Source: Daphnia carinata (Eukaryota > Arthropoda > Branchiopoda > Diplostraca > Daphniidae). From it: a stretch of DNA of 64,000 nt. The notes beneath the pieces are model-generated. The model was not told the origin of the DNA, made no database searches, and was given only the letters and a program-made list of their open reading frames with translations. The stretch spans positions 3,843,679 through 3,907,678 of the forward strand of contig NC_081338.1 of assembly GCF_022539665.2 (NCBI RefSeq), read 5' to 3'. Positions 43,614 to 57,719 of this stretch are shown in pieces (the first letter of the stretch is position 1; each line of letters opens with the position of its first letter). Position numbers and translations under genes: made by a program.

Positions 43614-46600
43614 ATGGAAATGATATCGGCGATGTTGCGAGTGTGCAGCATTCTGGTGGTCGTGTTGATGCAGCAAAATTTGATGGCCAGTGCGTTACCG
43701 GCTTCATCAACGTCGGAAGGAGGATCGTGTGATTCTGTTCGCGATGTCATGACGTCACTCAAACTGGCTCATACTGCCATGGTTAGTGATTTGCCAGTCT
43801 CAGGTTAGTACCGAGCTTGTTATTTTTTTTTTAAAAAAAAAAAAAAAAAGTATGGTTCTTTTTTTTTTTTTTTTTCTTTCTCCCCCCTTCTTTTACGCCG
43901 CAAATGGAAAGTTCGTGAGCACTCACGCTGTGGTCGAATATAACCCAAACCCATACTAACACCCATCACGAACGCATATCACAAAACGTTTTTCGTCTTC
44001 TCCTTTTTATTATCATATTCAAAAAATGGGGAAATAGTTTTGTCGTAGAAAATTGCAGCGAATCTTTCCAAATTGTACACGAGGCGGTTTGATGGCCGCC
44101 GCATGGTGTCGCTGTCGTCGCGCTCACCGCAGTTATTAAAAATGATTCCCTCTTATTTACCTAACCGAAAACATGTGAAGTATGGCAGCACTTAAACGTG
44201 TAGACACCGAGTTTATTTTTTTATTTTATTTTATAATCACCTCGTTATCGATTGCCGACGTTATTTGAGTTTTTATCACTTGAATCGATAGAGGCCAAGG
44301 AAACAACAGTTTTTTGTTTTAAGAGCTATCCCGAAATTTGTGAACGCTATAAGCGAAACAAAAGACGCACAACAATGCTCTATTTTTTTTTTTTTTATTT
44401 GTTGCAACGTGACTTAAAAAAAAAAAAAAAAAAAGAAACGTCGTCGGGATTCCGATGCCATGTCCTTTTCGTTTGTTTTGTTTGTAAATATTTCGTCGAT
44501 AATGAATTGGGGTTGAGGTGGGAGGAGTTGAGTAGGTGGTACGGTAGGAGGAAAAACTTGGCAGGGAAAGCTCCCGTCATTTCGCATTAGGTGATGAAAA
44601 TTCATCGTTTGAAAAAGAGAGAGAGAGAGAGAGAGAAGGGGTGGGTGGGTGGGTGGCCGAAAAGATGCGGGACTCCAAGGTCGGCGTGTTGACTGGCGTC
44701 CAAATGGCGCAGCGAACTTGTGTATGTACTGCAGTCTAATGAGCGGCAACGCTGTAGCGAAAAAAAAAAAAAAACATGGCAAAAATTCATACATCATCGC
44801 CTTGTTTCCGTGTGTGTGTGTGACTTTGTTGATTTTCCCGTGGTGTTATTTCATCAATGTGAAATGTTTGTAGAAAGCAATGCACCAAACCGACAAACCC
44901 AATAACAGAAAGTGGTCAGACCAAACACGAGAAATAAAAACTAAATTCGGAAAGTTTTTTTTTTTTTTCCTTTTTTTTTTTATTCCGGCTAAACAAACAA
45001 AAAAAAAAAAGGAAAAAGAAAAAAGAAGTTGCTGAATTTAGAACTTTGTTGCCAGACGGATCTCGCGCCAAACATTCAGTCCTTATCAAAAGCGATAAAT
45101 GTAGAAGCAGATGGACCGAATAATTGCAAATGTTTTGGAGACGTGTCAAAACAACATGGACGCAAAAATGTATTTTTTTTTTTTATCCAATTTAGATTTT
45201 TTTTTTTTTTTTTTTTTGGGATGTAAACGTGGCGTGTGTATGACCGTCGGGACGCTGTTTGTTAACAATCCCTTTCTCCCCCCTCGTTTTTCGGCGGCCT
45301 CGATTTTTTTTTCTCTTGTACCGCGGGAATCAATGGGGGGCGTGCTGGTATTCAGCAGCTGCGGTCTCTCTCTCTTTCTCTCTATCAGATATTTATGGAA
45401 ATTTTTTATTTATTTTTTTTTTTTTCCTTCCCCCTTGTTCATTTTTCCCGCGGCTACACTATGAAAGCGACCGTGTCAACAACGTCCTTTTTTTTTTTTT
45501 AATTTTTTATTTTTGAAAAACAACTCATTCCCACACACCCTTCCTAAATCTAATTTAAGAATTTCGGTGAAATTTTATTTTAATTACATTTGTATTTCTT
45601 GTTAAAAAAAAAAAAAAAAGGTGGGGCTGGATTGATTTGCGAAGGGGAACGGACATGTTGTCCAGCTGATGTCGAGTCGGCACTGCGACAATCAGCCGCG
45701 TCTGATTTCCATCACGCTGTTCGCCTGTCCAGCCACCAATTGCGGCACACACTGGCTCAATCGTCCACTGCCATTCAAGGTACATTTCTCTTTTTTTTTT
45801 ATTTCTTTTTGCGTTTGTTTATTTACTTTGTGCGGTCGGGGAAGAGTAGCGTCTCCTTTTTTGGCGATTCTTGTGTTTGACATTTCCCGAAATGAGAAAA
45901 AAAAAAAAAAAAAAAGGTTCGTTTTTCTGGGTACGTTTCACGGAACTGTGAACACGGCGACGTTGCCAGCCAACAGGGAGAAGAGGGTCGGCTATCTTTG
46001 GGATAGCAACAACTCTCTACCTCAGTCCTGAGAAAGAAAATGTTTTATTTAAAAAAAAAAAAGAAAGAAAAAAAAAATTGTTATGGACGTGAAGGTCGAT
46101 TTGTTTTTGAAGAGATTCGTTTTTAAAAGTAGAAAATAACGTGAGTAGAGGGTGGGGGGTGGGGGAATGTATTGATCGTTAAGATGACGTTGAATTTGCG
46201 TAGTTAACAATTGAATGTCGCAGCGAAAAAGTGCCGAAAGGGGAAACGAGGGGAAAAAGAAAAAAGATTTCGATCGTCGTGTATTATTCGAAAATTCTGG
46301 CGGAGCGTGTCATATCTGCACGAACGATCCGTTCGGCGTAAAGAAACGGCCGTTTGCCATGTCGACGATCCTGTTTCATTCGTCATCGACTCTCTCTTGT
46401 ACTTTATTCCTTTTGATGCCTCTCAATCGAGAGGAAGAAGAAATTTTTTCTTTTTCTTTTTTCGCTGTGCTGCGTGAGGATGTTGTGTCATCGTGAGTCA
46501 CGATCTCGACACGCCGGGCCAATGGAAACACACCCGTTTTTTTTTTTCTTTCTTTTTTACCGTACACTCCCGCCCACCCATGCGATGGCGTTCGATTCAT

Positions 46601-48879
46601 CATTTAGACATAGCCCTTCGGAGGGGAGTTTGCATTTTTTTTTTTTCAATGTATTTTGCTGAATGATGAAAAAAAAAAAAAAAAAGAATTAATTCGTGAA
46701 AATTCAAATGTTTGGCGGCAACGGTGTGTGTGTGGATAACGTGATTCTTCGGCCAAGGAACGAGGGTGGTGTGTTGGCAAATATCATTTGAATGATGACG
46801 TCAATTGAGAAAAGAAACGGGTGCGACTTGATCGCATCCGTCGGCGCATTTTTTTCTGTTTTGTTTTATAAATTTAAATCAGATTTATTTATAGAATATT
46901 GCGGCATTGCCTGATTTCGGAAAGAAAAAAAATCAGCTCGAGGCTTTTGTCAGTAAAAATCCGAGTATTAAAAGTGGCAATAAAAAATAAAGATACACAA
47001 AGTCTAGCCTGATAAAGAGAGAACGGAATTTACTGTCGTCTGCGTGCACACGAAGCGCGTGATAAAACGTTGTAGCCATACCTAATTTTTTTTTTTTGTT
47101 TGTATGTTTCCCCCCTTTAAATTAAATATTTAACAAGAAAAAAAGAAAAAGACAATGCAGGACGTGCGTTGTACTTAGACTCTCGATTGAACAACCTTTT
47201 TTTTTTTTGTTTTGTTTTCTTGCGACTACAAACTTACGTGATTGTTAACTATTTTTAATTGCAAGGGTAGCTACCGTCTCTTTTCATAATATTCCCAACG
47301 AGGCGCACTAATGGCCTTTGATGGTTGCTCGTAAAAAAATATTTTTTTTTTTTTAAATGTGGATTAAGAAAACACGGTAGAAGAGCAAATTAAAAATTGA
47401 AGACAAAAAAAAAAAAAAAAAAAGTCAGCTGGCGACTGTGTAGTAAGGAACCTGGGTGGCCTGACCTGTGCTTTCCAGGGGGGGGGGGATGATAAGAAAA
47501 AAAAAAAAATAACCGGCATGAGAAGAAATACCGAAAGTATTTTTTTTTGCCCACTTAACGAATGAGGAGGGTTAAAAAAGAATTGAGGGATTCTTATTGG
47601 TGGGTGGTAAGGCGGTAGTTTTTAAATGGCTCAATTTTTCTTGTATCGTAATTCATTCAATAGTTAACAGGGGACGACTACCGAAAATACATTTTTTTTT
47701 TTTTTTTTAAATTGCCTTTTTGCACTGATGAATTTCAAAACAAAATCCGGAGGGGGGTGGGGAGATTCTACTGTCCAGTTGAATCGAGTTTTTTTTTTTT
47801 TTATGGGTCTCTGTTTCAACATACGAAATGTAATAAGGAAATGGATCAGATTTTTTTTTTTTGATTTTTCAAACTTTCAAGAAAAAAAAAAAATAGTTCA
47901 AAGAATTGCGGCGGCGGCGTCGAAAGGTAATAAAAAAAAAAAAAAAGATGCACTTGACGATTGTCGCAGACGTTCATAAATCAAACTGCGCATCTTTTGC
48001 TCTGCTCGTAAAAAAAAAAAAAAAACGGAAGACGCGCCGTCGCGACAGGACCCCCCCCCTTCCTCTTCTTTCAATCTTTGTGATGGTTCAATTTTCTCAG
48101 GAAAAAAAAAAAAAAAATTATTCAGTGCCATTCACAAAATTTGAAGGGATGTATATGGGGAATATGTTTTCTTTACCGAAAAGGAGGTGGCGAAGTTAGA
48201 AACAATTATGGTGACGGATTCTCATTTCTGTGGGAAGAAACTGGAACACACGGGAGGACCCCATCTACCTTTTTTTTTTTTTTTTTTTTTCTTTCGGAGA
48301 ACGGGGGGGGGGGGCCGCAGGGCTCTGACATTCCATTTGGTCGCCGTCGTCTTCTTTATCTTATATATATTTACCTTTGGGGAAAAGGTAAAGAAAGAAA
48401 AGAAAAGAAAGAAGCAAAAATAAAAAAAGCCGCCACCTTTTTAACCTGGGTACACTCGAGACAAAAGAAATTCAAGAGCCGTTAAATTATAAAGAACACC
48501 CCCCCCCCCCCTTTTTTTATCTTTTTTGCCCTACGTTTCGGACGACCCGGAGAGAATTGTCTTTTTTTTTTTTTTTTTTTTTTTACATACACAGAAAGAA
48601 AAATATAAAAAAAGGGGGGGGGAATCATTTCATTCAATTTTTGTGTATCCGAATTGCCCAATCATTTCCTCCTTTTTTTTTTTTTTAACGTTTAGGTGAA
48701 AAGAAATAATAATAATAATAAAAGAAAAACAAAATTTATGAAACTAATCCAATCAATTATGGTGATGATGGCATTTTTTTTTTTTTTTTTTTTCACCCCT
48801 TTTTTTTTCCTATTGGCCAGCTGTTATTTAAACTCTTGTGTGTGTGTCACCCTGGCGGGAATTTTTGAACGAAGTTTCT

Positions 48880-48910
<31 letters not shown>

Positions 48911-50218
48911 CACGTACCGCTGTTTACTAATTTGCACTCGACTGATACAAAAAAAAAAAAAAGGAAAGTTAAACAAATGACTATCGACAGTTGTTTACCA
49001 TTTAAGGCGATTCTTTTTGAAAGCAAAATGTGTTTTTTTTTTTTTCCTACCTTGAATCTCTTCAATGTCCCGTCCCAATTTACGCAATTTGCAACTGGTT
49101 TTTTTTATCGTCCGACGAGTCGCCGTTTTTTTGTTTTTTTTTTCCTACATTTTAAAAAGAAAAATTCAACTCGTTTTTTTTCCCTCCTAGAAGAAGAAGA
49201 AGAAGAAAAAAAACCTGAAAGAAAAAAAAAAATGCAGTGCCAAAAATAGCGGATCTTTTTTTTTTTTGCGCTGCTTGTTTTAATGAGATGCAACGAAGAG
49301 AGTCTGGTCGCTGGACGCTGTGCAAACTTGTTGCCAAGCGGCCGAAACCGAAACTAATTGGCTCATTTTAATATTTCAATTGCATTGTCCAGGTCAAGTG
49401 GTGCAACACGTCAGAGCGTCCATGATGAAGACGGAGACGATGTTTGGCCAGTTGTACAAGCGACTGGCGCTGCTGGCCAAAGCGCCCATCCAGCAGCTGT
49501 TTGACCAATTGGAGCGTTTCGTTTCGTCGTCGGCCGACGGGATGGGCGGCGATCCGGCCGATGTCAGTGACGCGGTCAACGGGTTCTTTGACGACCTCTT
49601 CCCGCGACTGTACGGCCAGAGCCCGCGCAGCGTCCAAGGGCCGTCGTTGCCGGCCAATAGCGTCGGCCTCCGCTTGCCGCAAGATTACGTCGACTGTCTG
49701 CGGCACGCCCAGTCTGAATTGCGTCCGTTTGGCGAGATACCCCGCCGGCTGGCCAACAGCCTGGCCCGCAGTTTGGATGCGGTCCGCTCTTTGCTCTCGG
49801 CCCTGGATCTCGGAGCCCGCGTCTTGAATGCGACGGATCACGCCGAGTTGAACGGCCAATGCCGGGACGCTTTGCTGCGGGCCACATACTGCGCCCAGTG
49901 TCGCGCCCTCAAATCGCAACAGCCGGTCGTGGTGGGACAGGGCGGCCAAGTGTGCCGCGGTTTGTGCTCGAACGTGGCCCGCGGATGTCTGGCCGCCGTG
50001 GCCGACGTTGATCAGCCTTGGAACGAGTGGGTCGACGCCATGGAACGATTGGCGGCCGCGCTGCTCAACAAGGCCGGCGCTGCCGTGGCCGATCTCGGTC
50101 CGCACGATATTCTCTCATCCGTCGACAGCCGACTGTCCGAAGCTGTTCTCTACGCCTTGGAGAACGGACCCCTCCTTGAAAAGAAGGTCAGTTGCTACCA
50201 CCCACCCACCCCGTCCGT

Positions 50219-50260
<42 letters not shown>

Positions 50261-53200
50261 TTGGATTTTGGGTGGCCAAAGGGTTACCAAGGCAATGTAT
50301 GCAAATGGTGGCCAAAATGTTGCACGTAATGATCAATCAAAAAAAAAAAAAAAAAGATAAAGGCGGATGCCATTTTTTTGTTTTGTGGAAGAGGTGGACA
50401 GTATGGAACGCTCGCCCCTTCTAGCCGCTTATTGCGTATTTGGCGTGTGTAAAAACAAATTAATTTTTGGGATATTGATCTGATTATTTCTCTGAATGTT
50501 TGCCAAAAGTAGAGGACGGGGAGGGGACATAATTTGGTGAAGAAAAAAAACAAAAATAAAAGGGGGGGGGGGGGAAATGCTCGAAAACTAACAAGGACGA
50601 CATGTTGGGTTTATTGATTGGTTCAAGAGAGAGAAGAGAGAGAGAGAGAGATCCGTTAGAAAGAAGAGCCGACATGCTGGAACAGTGCCCTGGCGACTTG
50701 TTGGCAAGATGGAGGGAAAACTTGTAGTACTAAAAAGAAAAGAAAAAAAAGAGTGAAAACAAAACAATAACATGACTTTTTATGGGTTCGTCGCGACAAA
50801 TCGAATGCGTTTGACCCGTTTTGGATGCTTTCAAAAACACATTTTCTGGAACAGCGAGAAATAATTGGACCGGGGGGGGGGGGGGGAGACCAAGCGTCGT
50901 CGCCGAATTTTATTTTTTTTTCTTGTTAGACTAGACGATATATGCAATTATCCACCATTTGTTAACCTTCGTTTAGACGTTTGTCAGTTCCAGGTAGGCG
51001 AAACGCTTTTTTCTTCTAATACGATAAGACGTTGTTTTTTTCCAAGGTTGGGAAACCAACGTCTATCCTACATCGATGGCATTCCATCGCACTTTTCAAT
51101 TTTTTTTTTTTTTTTTTTTTATTTTTTGCGGAGTTTTGTTTTTATTAAGGGAAGGGGGGGAGGGAGTACATTGATCAAACAATTGTACAACTTTGGAAGC
51201 GCTCTTCTTTTGTTTGGATGGCACGCACACGCACCCACGTTGCCACGTACTTGTTTTGCTATTCCGACCTGCATTTCCTCTCAGCCATCGTTTTCGTTTC
51301 AGCGCCAGGTGTTCCAGAAAGGGACCTTGCCGAGGGATTCGAAAAAAAAAACAAAACGCGATGGAACAAGACGAAATCATAAAAAAAAATCACGTATTTA
51401 AACAAGGGGCCGTATCTATGGGGGGTATATCTGTGGTGTCTTATCCTTTTGATTGAAATTGTGCGCGCCTCCCTCTCTCTCTTTCTTATATATTTTTTAA
51501 ATCATTAAAAAAAAAGAAAAGTAATAATAATAAGAGACAAATACGACGCCCGAGAGTCTCCTAAAATTGCTGACGGCCCAAAGGCAATTGTTTTTTTTTT
51601 TTTTTTTTTTTTTTTTTAAGGTGTAGATGGTTCTCTTTTGACGGCCTTGTTCCAGTGTCTATGGCTGCGCACGCAGGGGGGTATATCGTAAGCTGGGCGA
51701 GTACAGACACACACATACACAAAAGTAATAATAATATTTTTATTTTTTTTTTTGTTTTTCGAAGAGAGGGTTGGGTATAAGGCGGGCCGTTTGCCCGGTG
51801 TGATCATCTTTATTCTCCACACATCCGGTGTATGTCCAACCTTTGAACTTGTATTTTTTTTTTTTTTATTGGGGACGGGCATGCCCGGTGCTTTTTTTTC
51901 AACAGCAGTCAAGTGTAGGAAGAGGGGTAGGTGGTCTGCTTCAATTGAGTAGAAAAATAATAAAAAGAAATAAAAAAAAAATTGTGGAATGTCTTTTTGG
52001 AGGTTTCTGGTTTAGAAAGAAAATTTTTCTTTAGTCTTTTTCAGTGTGTGTGTGTGTGTGTGGAATGTGCGTGTGTGTTAGAGGGGGGGGGGGCTTTTGT
52101 TTCTACGGCAGTTCTTTTATTTTTTTTTCTCCCTCTTCGAAGAATTAGGGGATGGGCATCTGAATTGCTTTTTTTTTTCTTCTATTTTTGGGTGACTTTT
52201 CTCTTTTTTTTTTTTTCTTCTTCTTGTGTCCGTTCGTTTTGCCGACGAGATCCGCCCCCCCCCCCCCTCCCTTCGGCACACCTGAGAAATTCCTTTATTT
52301 TTTTTTCTTTTTCCAGCTAAAAGATCACCTTTTTTCTTCTTAGTGTCCTACCCGCCTTACCCCAGTCGATCGCTTAAATCAATCAGATAAACCACTCCCC
52401 ATCAGCACCACTGTCTCAAAGAATTTCTTTTTTTTTTTTTTTTTTTTCTTTTGTTTTTCCACTTCCAAAAAAAAAAAAAAAAAAAAAAAGAAATCCAACC
52501 GGATGTTGTCATTCTGAGAAGATACACACACATAAAGAGAAGGATCCAGCAGAACTCCTGATATGTGAATCTCTTTTTGTCAAAAATAATGTATTCAAAA
52601 AAAAAAAAAAAAAAAAAAATGAGAGGAGGAGAGGGGGGGGGCATCCGGAATCATTTCAAATTCTCTCCTTTTTGTTTGTTTATTGTGGCGCAATAGTCGA
52701 CGGGCGGGCTCTCTCTTAAGACGTTTGTTGCTCACGCGCTCTCACGAATCACTCACGACGTGTGCGCGCACACCTTTTTTTTTTTTTTTTTTTTCGTTTC
52801 TTTTGAATTTGTATAGCGCGCGCGAGTTTAACGTCTTTGTCGTTTTTTGGGGCCAAATGAAAAACGACTTGACGTCATGGACTTTCTTCACAGATTTTCG
52901 TTTGGTGGGTGGCGCTTCAGTCGGTTTCCCACACTCTGTGAATCAGGTGAAACACACACACACACAAAAACTTAGTCGTCATGCAATCATTTTCTACCCC
53001 CCAGAATAAGAGAGTAATAAAAAGAAAGAAAGAGTTAAAAATGTATTGTGGAATGTGTTTTGGGTCATCCTCGGCAGTGTGATTTCTTTTATGATTGCAG
53101 TCGATACAGTTCATTGGTAATAAAAAAAAAAAAAAGAAACAAATCTGCCCCACGGGGGTGGTGGTGGGGCTTTTTTTTGTACTGGCAAAAGATAAAGAAT

Positions 53201-53375
53201 TGGAAGGTTCAAGTGTTGTGTAATTGGGCGTTTCCCCTCTCTTGTGTGCAGTTGTGTATAACAAGTACCCCCCCCCCCCAAAAAAAAAAAAAAAAATGAA
53301 ATGAAATGAAGGAATTTAAAAGGTGGATGTGATGGACTTTGTTTCCTCACCTGGCCACCAGGGGGGTCCTCCAAC

Positions 53376-53437
<62 letters not shown>

Positions 53438-54886
53438 TGTTGTTATTGAAGATGAAGATCGCGCTCGCCCTTTTCTTTTCGTCTTGTCGGGTGTTTTTTT
53501 TTTTTTTTTTTTTTTAGAAGCTCATTCAAAGCAGGTGGGTGGGCTCTCAAATTGTTCACGGAGTTATTCTTCTTCCTCTGTTTGCGTGTGTGGGTTGAAG
53601 GAAAGAAGAAAGGTGTGTGTGTGTGTATGCCTGCACATACACACTGGGAAGATAAGTGCGTGTGTATGTGACGTTGACGGATCGCATTTTGATGTCTACC
53701 CCCATAAAAAAAAAAAAAAAAAAAAAAAAAAAGACTTTTACTAGGTGAAACGGACCGCGGGCCATTTTGATTACACCTTTTTTCCTTGTGTGTGTGTGTG
53801 TGTATGAGCCTCCGACCAATTTTAATGTTTTCATACTCGCACTTGTTTTGTTTTTTTCGGCGGGGGAGGGTTTAGGGGTTTCTGTTTTTGAAAAGAAGAT
53901 GAACTTGTCTAGAAATAATTATGTTTTGAAAAACGATTTGACGCTCTATTCGGAAATCAAAGTTCGTTTCAGAGGGCGTGGCTATTTGCAAGGTGCACCG
54001 TTACGCAACTGATGATGTTTTTAAACTTTTCGCATTTCGATTGAAACATCAAATGCGATTGACCCTTTCTTCTTTTTTCTTTTTTTTTTTTTTTATGGGT
54101 CGTCTCTTTTAAAACATTCGATTAAAATCTTTCAAGGAAAATAGACACAAAGTGCTAAAGAGCCGGGAGGAGGGGCTACCCGATTAGATGATACGGGTCG
54201 GGTCTCTTCTTTCTGCCTCCTCTATCCCAATATCTCTGTGGTTCTAAAGATAAAAAAAGGAAACACATAGGAAATGAAAAGAGGAAAAATACTTATTCAA
54301 ATGGAGATTGCGTGTTTGTAAGTGGCTTTAAAAAAAAAAAAAAAAAAGAAAGAAACATTTTCGAGAGAGGGGGGGGGGGACTTTACCCGGAGTCTGAAAT
54401 GTTTTCGTGATTTATGGACGTCTCCGACACCTTTCCCACCTTAATCGATCGCTCTTTAAAAAAACAAAAAAACAAAAAAAAAACATTTTCGTTTGGAAAT
54501 TGTTAAGGAAATGTGATGCAATAATTTATCCATTTTCTTTCAACGTTTGAAATAGGTCAAGAAAATGTGCGGAGAAAATGGAACGGGCAAGGACGTCGTG
54601 GTTTCGGGCGATGGCGATGCCGGTTCGGCGGATGCGGAATCCTCTTCTGTGTTGCCTTCGCTCGTTCAGCCCGTCGAAGATTTGAGTCCCGTCTTGGAGG
54701 AGGGCCAAGGCGGCGGATTGAAATCGCGTCTCGAATCGCTTTTACCCATGTTGGCATCCGCTCGCGGTTTCTACTCTAACCTGCCGGACGCCGTTTGCGC
54801 CCAACCGGGCACGCCTTTCCAAGCCGTCATGAGCGACGACCAGTCCAACTGCTGGAACGGACAGCGATTTGCCGAGTAAAATACCA

Positions 54887-54917
<31 letters not shown>

Positions 54918-55137
54918 CCTTTTCTTTTCTATTCCTTTAAAACAACAAATTTGAAAAAGAACAAATTCAATGTGTGTCACACAAACTGAGGGGGGGGGGG
55001 GGAGATGGCACGTCATCCCGGCAATCTATTTCTGTTTGAAATGTTATAAAAAAAAAAAAAAAAAAAAAAAAGTCTGGCCAAAATGGCGACGGACAGAGAG
55101 AGAGAGAGAGCAAATGGTTTAGAAAGAAACTATGGGC

Positions 55138-55168
<31 letters not shown>

Positions 55169-57265
55169 GGTCGTTTGTGAAATCACCAGTACGAAAAACA
55201 GAGACCATTTTTTTTTTTTTTTTTTTTTATTATTATTATCGTCTTTCCAAACTGTTTTGCACACACATACACACACACACACACACAAAAAGGGAGACCG
55301 GCCAATACCGAGGGAGGGATCTTATTATTTTTAATGGCTGGCCTTTTTTTTTTTTTTTTTTTTGGACTCTTCTTCGTGTGTGTGTGTGTGTACCTGAAAA
55401 AAAAAAAAATGAAGAGCTTGGCACAAAACGGTTGGATGACCGTCGCTATTTGACATTTCTGCCAGGTAGGATGCAGCGACAGAACGTCAAGATAACGAAC
55501 CTTTCACGTGAATTTTTTTTTTTTTTTTTCTGTGTCTTGTTGTTGGGCGGATGTTTCCGTTTTTTTTTTCATCTTCTTCTTCTTCTTCTTCTTCTACCCG
55601 ATAAAAATTTCTTAATGCAGAAAAAAAAAAAAAGAAAAAAGATTTTTTTTTTTTTTTTTCATCACTAACTTGACCTCCCCCCAGCCATCTCACCTAAAAT
55701 GGTCAGCAGCGTGACGAGCGGAATGCCATCCTTAATAGGGGAGGAGGAATTCCGGCGGCAGCTAAGAAAAATAGAAAAAAAAAAAAAAAAAAAAATAAAA
55801 TCTAGTGACATTTTTTTTTTTTTTGTTTTTTCCCCAACTCGTCTTCAAACTTTTCCTTTCAGAAAATGTCTCTCTTGACGGAAAAACCTTGACGACATTC
55901 AAGTTTCTTTGACTTTTTTTTTTTTTTTTTACCTGGTCACACACACACACACACACACGCATTTTTTTTTTTTTTTTCTTTCTTCTCTCCGGAGGTCGTT
56001 GATTAATTGCAATTCAATCGAGATTAGACACATTTGCTTTTTAGTTTTGTTTCAAAAAGGGGCGCGCTTCCATTAACGGCCATAAGGTGAAGCAAGAGGG
56101 CGGCAGGGCCACCGGTTTTTTTCTTTTCTTTTATAACACACACGGAGGGAGGGAGGAGGGGGGGGGGGACCCGAAGAACAAAAAAAAAAAAAAAAAAAAA
56201 AAAAAAGATTGGTATCATCCGCTTTTTTGCTGGACGCGCTCACATTCCTCTGAATCTTTATTTGACCTTACACGTCGTAGGGGAAAATGTCGCCTGGACG
56301 ACTCTCTGGAAATGTTTAAAAACAAAACAAAACAATTCCATATGTAAAAAAAAAAAAAAAAAAAAAAAAAAGAAATTTTAAAAGCTTTTTCTCTTTTTTT
56401 TTTTTTTTTTTGATGATGATGATGATGAAAATAACAAGTTGTGGAACGGTTTTTCCTTTTTTTTTTTTTCTTCTTCCCCTTCGTAAGCAAACGAGAAAGA
56501 AAAAAGAGAGAACCCACAAAGTGATGAATTTGGTCTTTTGATGGGAATCGCTCTCTCTCTCTCTCTCCTCTCTTTTTAAAAGAAGAAGAAGAAGAAGAAG
56601 AAAAGCTCATTTTTACGCGTTCCTTGTTTTATTTTATTTTATTTTATTTTTTCGAGATGAGAACAGGTGATCCGTCATCCGGCTACGCTCCATCTCTTTC
56701 GGTTTATATATTAGCATTCTCTCTCTATCGCAGACAACATCCGATAACTTCTGTCTGGGGACAAACACAACACAATGAAATCTTTTTAGCCCCTCTTTTC
56801 AAAAATAAAAGAAAAAAAAAAGTCAAACGTCCTCAAAAACGGACCCTACCAATCCGATTTTTATTTCAAATGGGGGGGGGGGGGGGGGGGGGAGGAGGGC
56901 TAGAGAAATTGAGGGAAAAAAAAAAAATTCTTTTCTACTTCTGTCTATGTCTGGAATTTGAATTGATGATAAGGAAATGTTATTTAAATGTGTTTTTAAA
57001 AAAAGAAATTGCTATCATTAAATGACGTGTTTTTTTTTTTTTTTTTTTTTTCTTTTCTTTTTAAAGGTACACGAAACCTCTTTCCGGTATTGGCATTGGA
57101 GCTCAAAAGTACAACGCGGAAGTGAGAGTTTCGCGAAGCGACGTGGACTCGCATCTCGTTCAACTTAGCGATCGTCTACGACACGTTCGACAAGTAAGAA
57201 AAAAAAAAAAAAATGATTCATTCATTTTTATTTTATTTTATTTGTAATTTTTTTAGAATTGAATT

Positions 57266-57299
<34 letters not shown>

Positions 57300-57686
57300 T
57301 ATTCTAAATAGGTTTTGATTAGTAAAACGGTTGCGGCACCAGAACCGGATTCTTTGATGATGGAGGATTTCGGATCGGGTTCCGGCGATGGCGCTGGAGG
57401 CAGCAACGGGGGTAGCGCTGGAACTGGAATGGGTGGCCACGGACGTAGCGATTGGGACGGAATAGACTCTGAACCCGATGACGATGGCATCGTGCAGGGC
57501 TTCCCTGGTGGCGATTTGGACGGTTCCGGCTCTGGCCAGGGTCCAAGCCGAGCCCCAGACGGCGAATGGGGAGAGGAGACGTTCAGCCCCACCAAGAAAC
57601 CGGGTATGATGAACATTAATATGACGATGACGCATGTTTTGGGATTTTTGCTTTATTTTTGACAATTTATTTCTTTTTTTGGAAAC

Positions 57687-57719
<33 letters not shown>

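Larger units (their letters stand above)
54876..57066 (+). other. Glypican intron 4, homopolymer- and microsatellite-rich
   Basis: 2.2 kb containing (GA)8 at 55095-55110, (GT)14 at 55139-55166, many T/A runs and the G21 tract. No exon or RNA gene seen. Confidence 0.7.

Noticed and set aside
49368-50105. 245-codon minus-strand frame antisense to glypican exon 3
   Set aside because: A shadow frame in GC-rich coding DNA; the plus-strand frame carries the glypican cysteine pattern and splice sites.
53378-53436. Poly(T) as the tail of a minus-strand retrotransposon
   Set aside because: No LINE or SINE body or target duplication could be recognised beside it, and similar tracts are everywhere in these introns.
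55132-55668. 178-codon plus-strand frame
   Set aside because: Encodes runs of Phe and Cys/Val from T-tracts and GT repeats; intronic low-complexity DNA.
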